Position numbers and translations under genes: made by a program
From: Bacteroidales bacterium
GTDB taxonomy: Bacteria > Bacteroidota > Bacteroidia > Bacteroidales > JAADJA01
Reading direction: 5' to 3'
DNA length: 17,781 nucleotides
NCBI GenBank assembly: GCA_021106665.1
Contig: JAIOTR010000181.1
Location: forward strand, 1 to 17,781
The notes under the pieces: model-generated
Databases searched by the model: none
Seen by the model: the letters and a program-made list of their open reading frames with translations, nothing else
What the model was told of the DNA's origin: nothing
In this document: one piece after another, positions 1 through 6,987 of the stretch
Numbering within the stretch: position 1 is the first letter of the stretch
How the letters are laid out: the number at the start of each line of letters is the position of its first letter

Positions 1-510
1 CGGAATACACGCCAGCATATCTGCTTTATTCTTAGCCAATTCATAAACCTCATCAAACGATTTTGATTGTACTACCAACTGGCTGTGAATGCGGTCAAGT
101 TTCTTAACTGATTCGATGATTATATCCGAATTTTTATAGCCTTCCAGTTTTGAATACCTGTCTGTTCCCCCAAATCCGGCCTTTCTAACAGCATTACTGA
201 CAGGTTCCGCCTCAAAGATCACACGGTATATATTGTCATCCCTATCTGCCAGGTCTGTTAATACAGCATCATATTGTTGGATACGTTCATCAATAAGCTG
301 AAATTGCATTTCATACTGGGCGATTTCACGCTTCAACATTTTCTCCTTTGGGGAATCGAGGAAAGTATAGGCAAAGAATATCACAACCGAAGCAAATACA
401 CTACCAGTGGCAATTACCGAAAGGGCTTTCAGTATCCTGGTTTTAATTGTAGCTTTTACTTCTTCAAACTGAAGTGATCGCTTATTGAATTTATACTTTA
501 TCTTCGGCAT
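1..510 (-). CDS. M23 family metallopeptidase, N-terminal part (cut by window edge)
   Basis: The reading frame is open from the ATG at 508-510 down to base 1, giving the first 170 residues; the C-terminal part is outside the window. Residues 1-25 are basic. About 27-50 form one hydrophobic membrane segment ending in YTFLDSPKEK. About 54-90 look like a coiled coil. After that come the stretches RDDNIYRVIFEAEP and VRKAGFGG, which I recognise from Bacteroidota envelope peptidases of the M23 (LytM/peptidoglycan endopeptidase) family. The catalytic zinc domain would lie in the missing part, so activity cannot be judged. The predicted topology is a short cytoplasmic tail, a signal anchor and a periplasmic coiled coil. 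It is divergent from alaS, an arrangement I know from other Bacteroidota. The start is supported by the Lys-rich N-terminus and by a TAACTTTG promoter element about 60 bp upstream. Confidence 0.85.
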   Translation of the reverse strand, partial: MPKIKYKFNKRSLQFEEVKATIKTRILKALSVIATGSVFASVVIFFAYTFLDSPKEKMLKREIAQYEMQFQLIDERIQQYDAVLTDLADRDDNIYRVIFEAEPVSNAVRKAGFGGTDRYSKLEGYKNSDIIIESVKKLDRIHSQLVVQSKSFDEVYELAKNKADMLACIP

Positions 511-570
511 GTACCTATTATATGCAAAAAGTAACCCGGAAGTTTCAAAATTATTGTTTAATTCAGGCTG

Positions 571-578
571 CAAAGTTA
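571..578 (-). promoter_or_regulatory. Promoter -7 element of the M23 peptidase gene
   Basis: On the minus strand this reads TAACTTTG, an exact fit to the Bacteroidota TAnnTTTG element. A TTG lies 19 nt upstream as a possible -33 element (plus-strand CAA at 598-600). The predicted 5' leader to the ATG at 510 is about 55 nt. It overlaps the alaS promoter on the other strand. Confidence 0.6.
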
Positions 579-589
579 AGTAATTAAAT

Positions 590-597
590 TAATTTTG
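590..597 (+). promoter_or_regulatory. Promoter -7 element of alaS
   Basis: TAATTTTG matches the Bacteroidota TAnnTTTG element. CTG at 568-570 lies 19 nt upstream in the place of the -33 TTG, which is a weaker match. Transcription would begin near 604. The 5' leader of about 50 nt contains a small hairpin: AGTTGA (610-615), loop GTAA, TCAACT (620-625). Confidence 0.55.
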
Positions 598-652
598 CAA
601 TCTTTTAAAAGTTGAGTAATCAACTGATAATTGTTAATATTATTTAAAAGCA

Positions 653-3292
653 ATGGATTCTAATAATGTTCGACAGACATTTTTTAACTTCTTTGAATCG
701 AAAAAACATACCATCGTTGCTTCGGCGCCAATGGTGATAAAAAACGACCCAACGCTGATGTTCACCAATGCAGGTATGAACCAATTCAAAAATATATTTC
801 TCGGGAACTCCAAACCGACTGATGTCAGGGTAGTCAATACACAGAAATGCCTGAGAGTTTCAGGAAAGCACAACGACCTGGAAGAGGTTGGGCATGACAC
901 CTATCATCATACTATGTTTGAAATGTTAGGCAACTGGTCGTTTGGCGATCCTACCCGACCGGCAGGCGGATATTTCAAAAAAGAAGCCATTGAATGGGCT
1001 TGGGAGCTTTTAACAGAGGTTTATAAGATCAATAAAGAAAACTTTTATGTTACTGTATTTGGTGGAGATAAAAGCGATGGAATACATGAGGATTCGGAAG
1101 CATATAAATACTGGAAAAATATTATTCCCGAAGACAGGATATTGTACGGTTCTAAAAAAGATAATTTCTGGGAGATGGGTGAAAACGGCCCCTGTGGCCC
1201 ATGCTCTGAGATACACATTGATATCAGGGACAAGGAAGATAAGAAGAAGATCAATGGAAGCGAACTGGTGAACAATGACCATCAGGAAGTGATCGAAATA
1301 TGGAACCTTGTTTTTATTGAGTTTAACAGAAAAACCGATGGAACCCTGGAACAGTTGCCCGCCAAACATGTAGATACCGGAATGGGCTTTGAAAGATTGT
1401 CAATGGTTTTGCAAGGTGTTAAATCAAATTATGATACCGATATTTTCCAAAATGTAATTCAAAAGATCAGCAAGATTTCAGACATTAAATATGGCGAGAA
1501 AGAAGATACAGATATTGCCATGAGGGTAATTGCCGATCATCTCAGGGCTGTGGTATTTGCTATTGCTGACGGACAGCTCCCTTCCAACATTAAAGCGGGA
1601 TATGTGATCAGGCGAATTTTAAGACGGGCTATAAGGTATGGTTATACTTTTCTTGACTTACATGAACCATTTATTAATGAACTTGTCCCGGTAATGGTGG
1701 AGCAAATGGGTGATGTATATCCTGAGATAAAATCTCAAAAAGATTTGATCAGGAAAGTAATTACTGAAGAAGAAATTGCTTTTCTAAGAACCCTATCTCT
1801 TGGAATAAAGAAATTTGAGCAATACCTTAAAGTAAATCCTGAAAGTAAAAAAATTGATGGTGCCTTTGCATTTGAATTATTTGACACCTATGGTTTCCCG
1901 GTTGACCTGACCCGGTTAATAGCAAAGGAAAAAGGTTGGGATGTGGACATGCAAGGATTTAACAAAGGATTGGAAGCGCAAAAAAATCGTTCGCGGAAGG
2001 CTGCACAAAAAAATATGGAAGACTGGGTGGTACTTAATGATAAAATTAAGACAACAGAATTTGTAGGCTATGAAAAACTGGAAACAGAAGCAGAGATTAT
2101 CCGCTACCGTAAAATAACTGAAAAGAATAAGGAATTCTATCAGATCGTTTTGGACAAAACACCATTTTATGCCGAATCTGGTGGACAGGTTGGAGATAAA
2201 GGATTACTGATAAAAGGAGATCAAAAGATACAGGTTGAAGATGTTCAAAAAGAAAATGAATTGATCATTCATTTCACTAAAAAACTTCCGGAAGATATAA
2301 ATGGAAAGTTTAAAGCGACTGTTAATTCACAAAAAAGACTGAATACGGTTAACAATCATAGCGCAACTCACTTGATGCATGCAGCACTCCGAAAGATTCT
2401 GGGAGATCATGTTGAACAAAAAGGATCGCTGGTGAATGAAAACCACCTCCGTTTTGATTTTTCGCATTATTCAAAACTTACGGATGACGAATTAGCACAA
2501 ATCGAAAAACTGGTCAACGAAAAAATAAGGGAAAATATTCCCATTAGCGAAAAACGTAATGTTCTTATGGCCGATGCAATAGAGATGGGGGCGATGGCAT
2601 TGTTTGGTGAGAAATACGATGATACAGTCAGGGTGATCACCTTTGATGAAAAGTATTCGGTTGAGTTATGTACCGGAACCCATGTTGCGGCTACAGGGCA
2701 GATCGGTTTTTTCAAGATCATCTCCGAAGGCGCTATTGCGGCGGGTATAAGGCGGATAGAAGCAATTACCTCAGAAAAAGCTGAACAATTCATCAATGAG
2801 CAGGTTGGGATAGTGAATGAATTAAAATCTATTTTCAAAAGCCAGAAAGATGTGGTAAAAGGTGTTCAATCACTGATGGAGCAGAAGGCACAATTACAAA
2901 AGCAGATCGAATCTTTGCAGGGTGATAAAGCACAAAGTTTAAAAAGTGACTTGCTAAAGCAAATCGAGAAAATAGGAAATATTAATTTTCTCGCTGTAAA
3001 AGTGGACCTTGACAATAACACCATCAGGGACTTTGCCTTTAAAATGGACAAAGAAGTAGAAAATTTATTCCTGGTATTGGGTTCTGACATAGACGGAAAA
3101 GCAGGACTGACCATTAAAATTTCTGATTCCCTTGTAAAAGAAAAAGGATTAAATGCCAGTAATATTATCCGTGAAATTGCCAAAGAAATTAATGGTGGCG
3201 GCGGCGGCCAGCCTCATTTTGCAACAGCCGGAGGTAAAAATTCTAGTGGATTACAAAAGGCCTTTGATAAAGCAAAGGATATGATCAAATAA
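653..3292 (+). CDS. alaS: Alanine--tRNA ligase
   Basis: This class II aminoacyl-tRNA synthetase attaches alanine to tRNA(Ala) in the cytoplasm and clears mischarged serine or glycine. At 879 residues it has the full length of the family. The catalytic domain starts with the typical FTNAGMNQFK region (about residues 37-46), and motif 3 is GMGFERL (243-249). The editing domain has all four zinc ligands: H569 and H573 in HSATH, and C673 and H677 in CTGTH. A coiled coil at about 740-770 is followed by the C-Ala domain with GGGGGQPHFATAGG at 848-861. The ATG at 653 puts the conserved N-terminus (RQTFFNFFESK) at the usual distance. The gene stands alone, is divergent from the M23 peptidase and converges on the cold-shock gene at 3335. 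Nothing is missing; it should be fully active. Confidence 0.98.
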   Translation: MDSNNVRQTFFNFFESKKHTIVASAPMVIKNDPTLMFTNAGMNQFKNIFLGNSKPTDVRVVNTQKCLRVSGKHNDLEEVGHDTYHHTMFEMLGNWSFGDPTRPAGGYFKKEAIEWAWELLTEVYKINKENFYVTVFGGDKSDGIHEDSEAYKYWKNIIPEDRILYGSKKDNFWEMGENGPCGPCSEIHIDIRDKEDKKKINGSELVNNDHQEVIEIWNLVFIEFNRKTDGTLEQLPAKHVDTGMGFERLSMVLQGVKSNYDTDIFQNVIQKISKISDIKYGEKEDTDIAMRVIADHLRAVVFAIADGQLPSNIKAGYVIRRILRRAIRYGYTFLDLHEPFINELVPVMVEQMGDVYPEIKSQKDLIRKVITEEEIAFLRTLSLGIKKFEQYLKVNPESKKIDGAFAFELFDTYGFPVDLTRLIAKEKGWDVDMQGFNKGLEAQKNRSRKAAQKNMEDWVVLNDKIKTTEFVGYEKLETEAEIIRYRKITEKNKEFYQIVLDKTPFYAESGGQVGDKGLLIKGDQKIQVEDVQKENELIIHFTKKLPEDINGKFKATVNSQKRLNTVNNHSATHLMHAALRKILGDHVEQKGSLVNENHLRFDFSHYSKLTDDELAQIEKLVNEKIRENIPISEKRNVLMADAIEMGAMALFGEKYDDTVRVITFDEKYSVELCTGTHVAATGQIGFFKIISEGAIAAGIRRIEAITSEKAEQFINEQVGIVNELKSIFKSQKDVVKGVQSLMEQKAQLQKQIESLQGDKAQSLKSDLLKQIEKIGNINFLAVKVDLDNNTIRDFAFKMDKEVENLFLVLGSDIDGKAGLTIKISDSLVKEKGLNASNIIREIAKEINGGGGGQPHFATAGGKNSSGLQKAFDKAKDMIK

Positions 3293-3334
3293 GCAATTTT
3301 TAGCTTTTGTAAAGTTTTAAACCATATACCTGCT

Positions 3335-3787
3335 TTATTTAACAAGTTTTACCTGGTTTGCGGCAGGGCCTTTGGGTCCTTTTACCAATTCAAAGCTGAC
3401 AACATTGCCCTCCTTTATATCGTCAAGTAGATTGTTGGCATGTACAAATACAGTTTGCTTTGTTTCTGAATCCCTGATAAATCCATAACCTTTCGAATCA
3501 TTGAAGAAGGAGACTATACCCTTTCTGGTTTTATCTTCGCTTTGTGTTTGATCTTGAGATGGTATCCCAATTTCAATATCTTCTAATTCAATTTCCTCTT
3601 TTTCACTGGGATCAGGGGGAGTAGAAGTTATCCGGCCATATTCATCTACATAAGCAATCATGTTATCAGGAGAGCCTCCTTCCTTGCTCTCTTTCCTGGC
3701 CAATCTCTTTTTCTCTTTTTCTTTTCTTTTTTTCTCTTTTTTATTTCTTACGTCCTTTTTGTTAAATGATTCTTGTGATCTACTCAT
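3335..3787 (-). CDS. Cold-shock-domain protein with long basic N-terminus
   Basis: This 150-residue protein should bind single-stranded RNA or DNA. Residues 1-36 are a very basic, Lys-rich tail likely to contact nucleic acid. About 40-85 is an acidic, probably disordered linker containing MIAYVDEYGRI and STPPDP. About 88-150 is the cold-shock domain with the RNP1-like KGYGFI (99-104) and RNP2-like VFVHA (113-117). I recognise this tail-plus-linker-plus-CSD layout from Bacteroidota; its precise role is not known to me. It is read in the same direction as the csp and RRM genes but lies about 246 bp downstream of them behind a terminator-like hairpin, so it probably has its own promoter. I did not find a clear TAnnTTTG element before it. 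It converges on alaS with a 42-bp gap that shows no good terminator. Confidence 0.88.
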   Translation of the reverse strand: MSRSQESFNKKDVRNKKEKKRKEKEKKRLARKESKEGGSPDNMIAYVDEYGRITSTPPDPSEKEEIELEDIEIGIPSQDQTQSEDKTRKGIVSFFNDSKGYGFIRDSETKQTVFVHANNLLDDIKEGNVVSFELVKGPKGPAANQVKLVK

Positions 3788-3961
3788 AAATTTAAATAAA
3801 CTTAATTAATTTAACTGATAACTAAAATTTGTTTTAATTATTTTATTAGCCCTACAGCATTCATTATCAAAATACAACAGAAATCTTAACAACTTCTGAA
3901 TTCAATCAACCTGCGCAAAGCAGTTGCAGCCGCTGCAAGTACTTACTAAGAAATACAAATA

Positions 3962-3990
3962 CCTGTTTCTCTCTGAATGCAGGAAACAGG
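3962..3990 (-). terminator. Probable intrinsic terminator of the RRM-csp unit
   Basis: CCTGTTTC (3962-3969) pairs with GAAACAGG (3983-3990), an 8-bp stem with a 13-nt loop. Read on the minus strand it is followed by a T-rich stretch (TATTTGTATTTCTT). It lies 44 bp after the csp stop codon. The T-run is interrupted, so efficiency may be moderate. Confidence 0.5.
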
Positions 3991-4033
3991 GATTTAAAAA
4001 TCTTCAATATTAAATTACTTCAATTATTCTGAT

Positions 4034-4234
4034 TTAATCTACCGCTTCCACATTAATAGCAACAAGACCCTTATCGCCCTGCTTACTTTCGAAAACAACT
4101 TCCTGGTCCGGCTGAAGTCCACTAAATGGACTAATCAAGCTAGAGCGGTGAACAAATATATCATCACCGCTTTCTGATATTATAAAGCCAAATCCTTTGA
4201 CTTCATCATACCATTTTACTTTTCCTTTCGGCAT
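4034..4234 (-). CDS. Cold shock protein (CspA family)
   Basis: This 66-residue protein is essentially one cold-shock domain (five-stranded OB fold), the normal size for the Csp family. The nucleic-acid-binding motifs are KGFGFI (13-18) and IFVHR (26-30), and the start MPKGKVKWYD is typical. Such proteins bind single-stranded RNA and keep mRNA unfolded; whether this one is cold-induced cannot be read from sequence. The gene starts 2 nt after the stop codon of the RRM gene, so the two are almost certainly co-transcribed and perhaps translationally coupled. The hairpin at 3962-3990 would end the transcript. Confidence 0.93.
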   Translation of the reverse strand: MPKGKVKWYDEVKGFGFIISESGDDIFVHRSSLISPFSGLQPDQEVVFESKQGDKGLVAINVEAVD

Positions 4235-4236
4235 AA

Positions 4237-4491
4237 TTAATAGTCGTTTCTTCTGGGCCTTGCTTCATTTACAACAATTTCCCGATCCTTCAACGTGGTT
4301 CCATTAAGCTCCTTAATTGCTTTGTTTCCTTCGTCATCATTGTCCATAGTAATAAAACCAAAGCCTTTACTTCTGCCACTGAACTTATCAGTAATAATTT
4401 TTACAGAACTAACAGTTCCATGCTCTTGAAAGACTTTTTCCAGATCAGATTCGTCCACTTTAAAATCAAGGTTACCTACATAAATATTCAT
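4237..4491 (-). CDS. RRM-domain RNA-binding protein
   Basis: This 84-residue protein is a single RNA recognition motif with a short basic tail (RPRRNDY). RNP2 is IYVGNL (3-8) and RNP1 is KGFGFITM (42-49), with the aromatic residues that stack on RNA bases present. It resembles the small RRM proteins of Bacteroidota and the Rbp proteins of cyanobacteria, which are thought to act as RNA chaperones or regulators. It is the first gene of a two-gene unit with csp, only 2 nt apart. Its leader of roughly 105 nt is long for this genome and contains an 8-bp hairpin (4544-4568), so post-transcriptional control is plausible. The target RNAs are unknown. Confidence 0.92.
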   Translation of the reverse strand: MNIYVGNLDFKVDESDLEKVFQEHGTVSSVKIITDKFSGRSKGFGFITMDNDDEGNKAIKELNGTTLKDREIVVNEARPRRNDY

Positions 4492-4543
4492 AATTATAAT
4501 TTTTAATGTTTAATAATAGGATTCAAAAAGGTGAGCAGTGATG

Positions 4544-4568
4544 AACTAATTGAGGTGGGGAATTAGTT
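4544..4568 (-). promoter_or_regulatory. Hairpin in the RRM-csp mRNA leader
   Basis: Plus-strand AACTAATT (4544-4551) and AATTAGTT (4561-4568) form a perfect 8-bp inverted repeat with a 9-nt loop. In the minus-strand transcript the loop reads CCCCACCUC, an unusual C-rich stretch in AT-rich surroundings. It sits 53 nt upstream of the RRM start codon. It may be a protein or RNA binding site; no function is proven. Confidence 0.4.
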
Positions 4569-4603
4569 AATAATTGCGCAAATTTTCAAATCTGAATTAG
4601 CGG

Positions 4604-4611
4604 CAAAGGTA
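4604..4611 (-). promoter_or_regulatory. Promoter -7 element of the RRM-csp unit
   Basis: On the minus strand this reads TACCTTTG, an exact TAnnTTTG match. I see no good TTG at the normal -33 distance. Transcription would start near 4597, giving a leader of about 105 nt that includes the hairpin at 4544-4568. Confidence 0.5.
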
Positions 4612-4721
4612 GGTTTTTATTTTTAATGGGTTACATTTAAGTTATATCCCGGCTAAATATTATTATTGAAAATGATTTATCAAAAAAGATTATTGGTTAT
4701 GCTATTGAAGTACACAAACAG

Positions 4722-5033
4722 ATGGGACCAGGATTATTAGAATCAGCTTATCAGGAATGTTTATACTATAAGTTAAAACAAGCAGGCATGAAAGTTCAAA
4801 AAGAAAAGCCAATGCCAATTATTTATAAAGAAGTAAAACTCGACCATGGGTATAAAATAGATTTGTTAGTTGAAGAAAAGGTAGTAATTGAAATTAAAAC
4901 AGTTGAAGCACTTAATGATGTTCACACTGCGCAAGTCCTTACATATCTTAGGTTAGGCAACTATAAACTTGGATTACTTTTAAATTTTTATGTCTCAATA
5001 CTAAAAAATGGTATTAAAAGGGTGATAAATTGA
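4722..5033 (+). CDS. GxxExxY family protein (start uncertain)
   Basis: I recognise GPGLLESAYQECL (residues 2-14), the source of the family name, followed by IDLLVEEKVVIEIKTVE and LTYLRLGNYKLGLLLNF. The D-x(n)-E-I-K pattern resembles a PD-(D/E)XK nuclease core, and a distant nuclease relation has been proposed for such proteins, but the function is unknown. The ATG at 4722 gives 103 residues against about 125 in the family. The same frame is open upstream to the stop at 4638-4640 and encodes typical family sequence (ENDLSKKIIGYAIEVHKQ, 4668-4721) with no ATG, GTG or TTG. So either a rare ATT/ATA start is used, or the gene has lost its start and is decaying, or the shorter protein is made. The gene stands alone between the RRM gene and the rimP promoter. 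Confidence 0.75.
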   Translation: MGPGLLESAYQECLYYKLKQAGMKVQKEKPMPIIYKEVKLDHGYKIDLLVEEKVVIEIKTVEALNDVHTAQVLTYLRLGNYKLGLLLNFYVSILKNGIKRVIN

Positions 5034-5077
5034 TAACAGCACATCAAAATAATATTTAGCCAAAAATATGGAATAAC

Positions 5078-5107
5078 TTTGTACTTAGAATAAAAGTATT
5101 ATCTTTG
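5078..5107 (+). promoter_or_regulatory. Promoter of the rimP-nusA-infB operon
   Basis: TTTG at 5078-5081, an 18-nt spacer and TATCTTTG at 5100-5107 match the Bacteroidota promoter (TTTG then TAnnTTTG) on both elements. This is the clearest promoter in the window. Transcription should begin near 5113, leaving a leader of about 90 nt before rimP. Confidence 0.7.
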
Positions 5108-5112
5108 CACCG

Positions 5113-5204
5113 ATTTTTTATAATGGAAATATTCCGCTAACGAGCGGTCAGCGATAGGAAACAAGAGTTGAGGGGGCATAAGTCCCCTCTTTTATTAGGA
5201 TTTA
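5113..5204 (+). promoter_or_regulatory. rimP operon leader with candidate attenuator
   Basis: The leader holds three things. A five-codon ORF (ATG at 5123, TAA at 5138-5140) comes first. Next is a small hairpin, CCGCT (5134-5138), loop AACG, AGCGG (5143-5147); CGCT at 5135-5138 could instead pair with AGCG at 5150-5153. Last is the strong terminator-like hairpin at 5170-5189. A terminator between promoter and first gene suggests regulated read-through. NusA, encoded in this operon, acts on hairpins of this type and controls its own operon in E. coli, so feedback is a reasonable inference. Confidence 0.5.
5170..5197 (+). terminator. Terminator-like hairpin upstream of rimP
   Basis: The left arm GAGGGGGC (5170-5177) pairs with GTCCCCTC (5182-5189) around a four-base loop ATAA: eight pairs, one of them G-U, and GC-rich in AT-rich DNA. 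TTTTATTA follows at once (5190-5197). The hairpin ends 15 nt before the rimP ATG. It would also stop transcripts arriving from the gene at 4722. Confidence 0.65.
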
Positions 5205-5648
5205 ATGGACAGCAAAAAGATTGTAAATATTGTAAACAGCTACCTTAAACATGGGGAATATTTTTTAGTTGAGGTAGATGTAAGGAAAGGCAATGTTATC
5301 AATGTTTTGGTAGATGGTGATAATGGAATTACAATAGCTGAATGTGTGAAAATCAGCAGGAATATTGAATCATATTTCGACAGGGATGAAGAGGATTTTG
5401 AATTGAGGGTTTCTTCTCCTGGTCTTAACAAACCCTTTAAATTGTTAAGACAATATAAGAAATATATTGACAGGGAGATAGAAATAACAACCCATGATGA
5501 CAAGAAAATAACCGGGATATTAAAATCCTGTTCTGAAAGTAATATTGAAATTGAGATAATAACCTGTAAAAAAGAAAAAATAGCAGTGATCATGGATATT
5601 CAGTTGGATGAAATAAAAGATGCTAAACCGGTGATATCATTTAATTAA
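5205..5648 (+). CDS. rimP: Ribosome maturation factor RimP
   Basis: RimP assists assembly of the 30S ribosomal subunit. The 147 residues match the normal family size: an N-terminal alpha/beta domain (about 1-78) ending in the hallmark RVSSPGLNKPFK (68-79), then an SH3-like barrel (about 82-147). VEVDVRKGNVINVLVDGDNG and the stretch ITIAECVKISRNIE (about 42-55) are typical of the N-terminal domain. The position directly upstream of nusA and infB is conserved widely in bacteria and supports the call. The ATG at 5205 follows the leader hairpin by 15 nt. The gap to nusA is 35 bp. Confidence 0.96.
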   Translation: MDSKKIVNIVNSYLKHGEYFLVEVDVRKGNVINVLVDGDNGITIAECVKISRNIESYFDRDEEDFELRVSSPGLNKPFKLLRQYKKYIDREIEITTHDDKKITGILKSCSESNIEIEIITCKKEKIAVIMDIQLDEIKDAKPVISFN

Positions 5649-5683
5649 TTGTAAGAGAGTAAAATAAAAGAATATAAAATAAA

Positions 5684-6919
5684 ATGGAACACATCAATTT
5701 AGTTGAGACTTTTTCGGAGTTTAAAGAGTTTAAAAACATCGACAGGGAAACCATGATGCGTATCCTTGAGGATGTTTTTATGCATCTGCTAACTAAAAAG
5801 TATGGTGAAACGGACAATTTCGATATTATTGTCAATATTGATAAGGGCGATTTAGAAATATGGCGAAACAGGGAGATTGTTGAGGATGGTAATGTAGAGG
5901 ATGAAAATGAACAAATTGCCTATTCGGAAGCTATAAAAATCGAACCTGATTTTGAGGTAGGAGAAGAGGTTTCAGAAGAAATAAAATTACTTGATTTTGG
6001 CAGACGCGAGATACTGTCCATACGCCAAAATCTGGTTTCGAAGATCCAGGAATATGAAAAAGATAATGTTTATAAAAAGTATAAGGACAGGATTGGCGAA
6101 ATCATAACCGGTGAAGTATACCAGGTTTGGAAAAAGGAAATATTAATTTTAGATGATGAAGGGATTGAACTATTATTACCAAAATCAGAGCAGATACCAA
6201 CAGATTTTTACAGAAAAGGAGATACGATCAGGGCTGTAGTGTCCAAGGTTGAGATGCGCAATGCTTCTCCTGTAATTATTATTTCAAGAACATCCCCGAT
6301 ATTCCTTGAAAGAATGTTTGAAGCTGAAGTTCCTGAAGTATTTGATGGATTGATAACCATTAAAAATATTGTCAGGGTTCCTGGTGAAAGAGCTAAAATT
6401 GCTGTAGAGTCCTATGATGACAGAATTGATCCTGTTGGAGCCTGTGTTGGTATGAAAGGTTCACGGATCCATGGTATAGTGCGTGAATTGAAGAATGAAA
6501 ATATAGATGTGATCAACTTTACATCAAACTCTTCATTATATATTACGAGAGCGCTAAGTCCGGCTAAAATTTCATCAATCAAGATTATTGAAGATGATAA
6601 AAAAGCAGAGGTATATTTGAAACCTGATCAGGTTTCGCTTGCCATCGGAAAAGGAGGTTTCAATATTAAACTGGCTGGAAAACTTACTGGCTACGAAATT
6701 GATGTTTACAGGGAAACCGATACAGATTCCGAAGATGTTGATCTTGTGGAATTCTCTGATGAAATTGATGCATGGATCATTGAAGAATTTAAGACAATTG
6801 GTTGTGATACTGCCAAAAGTGTTTTGGATTTGACTGTTGAAGATCTTGTTAAGCGAACTGATTTGGAAGAGGAAACAGTGAAAGAAGTTGTTAGGATATT
6901 AAAGGAAGAATTCGAATAA
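5684..6919 (+). CDS. nusA: Transcription termination/antitermination factor NusA
   Basis: NusA binds RNA polymerase and nascent RNA and modulates pausing, intrinsic termination and antitermination. The 411-residue protein has an N-terminal polymerase-binding domain (about 1-130), an S1 domain (about 138-203, starting GEIITGEVYQVWKKEILI), KH1 with GACVGMKGSRIHGI (252-265) and KH2 with LAIGKGGFNIKLAGKLTG (319-336). An acidic C-terminal part (about 345-411) ends in one helix-hairpin-helix-like region (TAKSVLDLTVEDLVKRTDLE). It lacks the two long acidic repeats of E. coli NusA, as is common outside gamma-proteobacteria. It is the middle gene of rimP-nusA-infB and a natural candidate to act on the hairpin in the operon leader. 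Confidence 0.97.
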   Translation: MEHINLVETFSEFKEFKNIDRETMMRILEDVFMHLLTKKYGETDNFDIIVNIDKGDLEIWRNREIVEDGNVEDENEQIAYSEAIKIEPDFEVGEEVSEEIKLLDFGRREILSIRQNLVSKIQEYEKDNVYKKYKDRIGEIITGEVYQVWKKEILILDDEGIELLLPKSEQIPTDFYRKGDTIRAVVSKVEMRNASPVIIISRTSPIFLERMFEAEVPEVFDGLITIKNIVRVPGERAKIAVESYDDRIDPVGACVGMKGSRIHGIVRELKNENIDVINFTSNSSLYITRALSPAKISSIKIIEDDKKAEVYLKPDQVSLAIGKGGFNIKLAGKLTGYEIDVYRETDTDSEDVDLVEFSDEIDAWIIEEFKTIGCDTAKSVLDLTVEDLVKRTDLEEETVKEVVRILKEEFE

Positions 6920-6930
6920 AAAAAGGTTAT

Positions 6931-6967
6931 TAAAATAATATTATTTTAGCAAGTTAATTTAAATTAA
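6931..6967. repeat. Two perfect AT-only palindromes between nusA and infB
   Basis: TAAAATAATATTATTTTA (6931-6948) and TTAATTTAAATTAA (6954-6967) each equal their own reverse complement. Together they fill more than half of the 68-bp gap. They may be protein-binding sites, or may arise by chance in AT-rich DNA; no terminator follows either. Confidence 0.4.
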
Positions 6968-6987
6968 GGCAAACGTTTTTAATATAT

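Noticed and set aside
274..477. 67-codon plus-strand ORF
   Set aside because: It is antisense to the M23 peptidase reading frame, which is open to the window edge and clearly conserved.
2467..2838. Minus-strand ORF inside alaS, and similar long antisense frames in rimP, infB, and the carboxylase genes
   Set aside because: They overlap conserved coding sequence on the other strand and have no recognisable domain; they are shadows of the real genes.
3924..3938. Inverted repeat TTGCAGC/GCTGCAA with a 1-nt centre
   Set aside because: A one-base centre cannot form a full hairpin loop and no T-run follows. It may be a short binding site, but nothing supports that.
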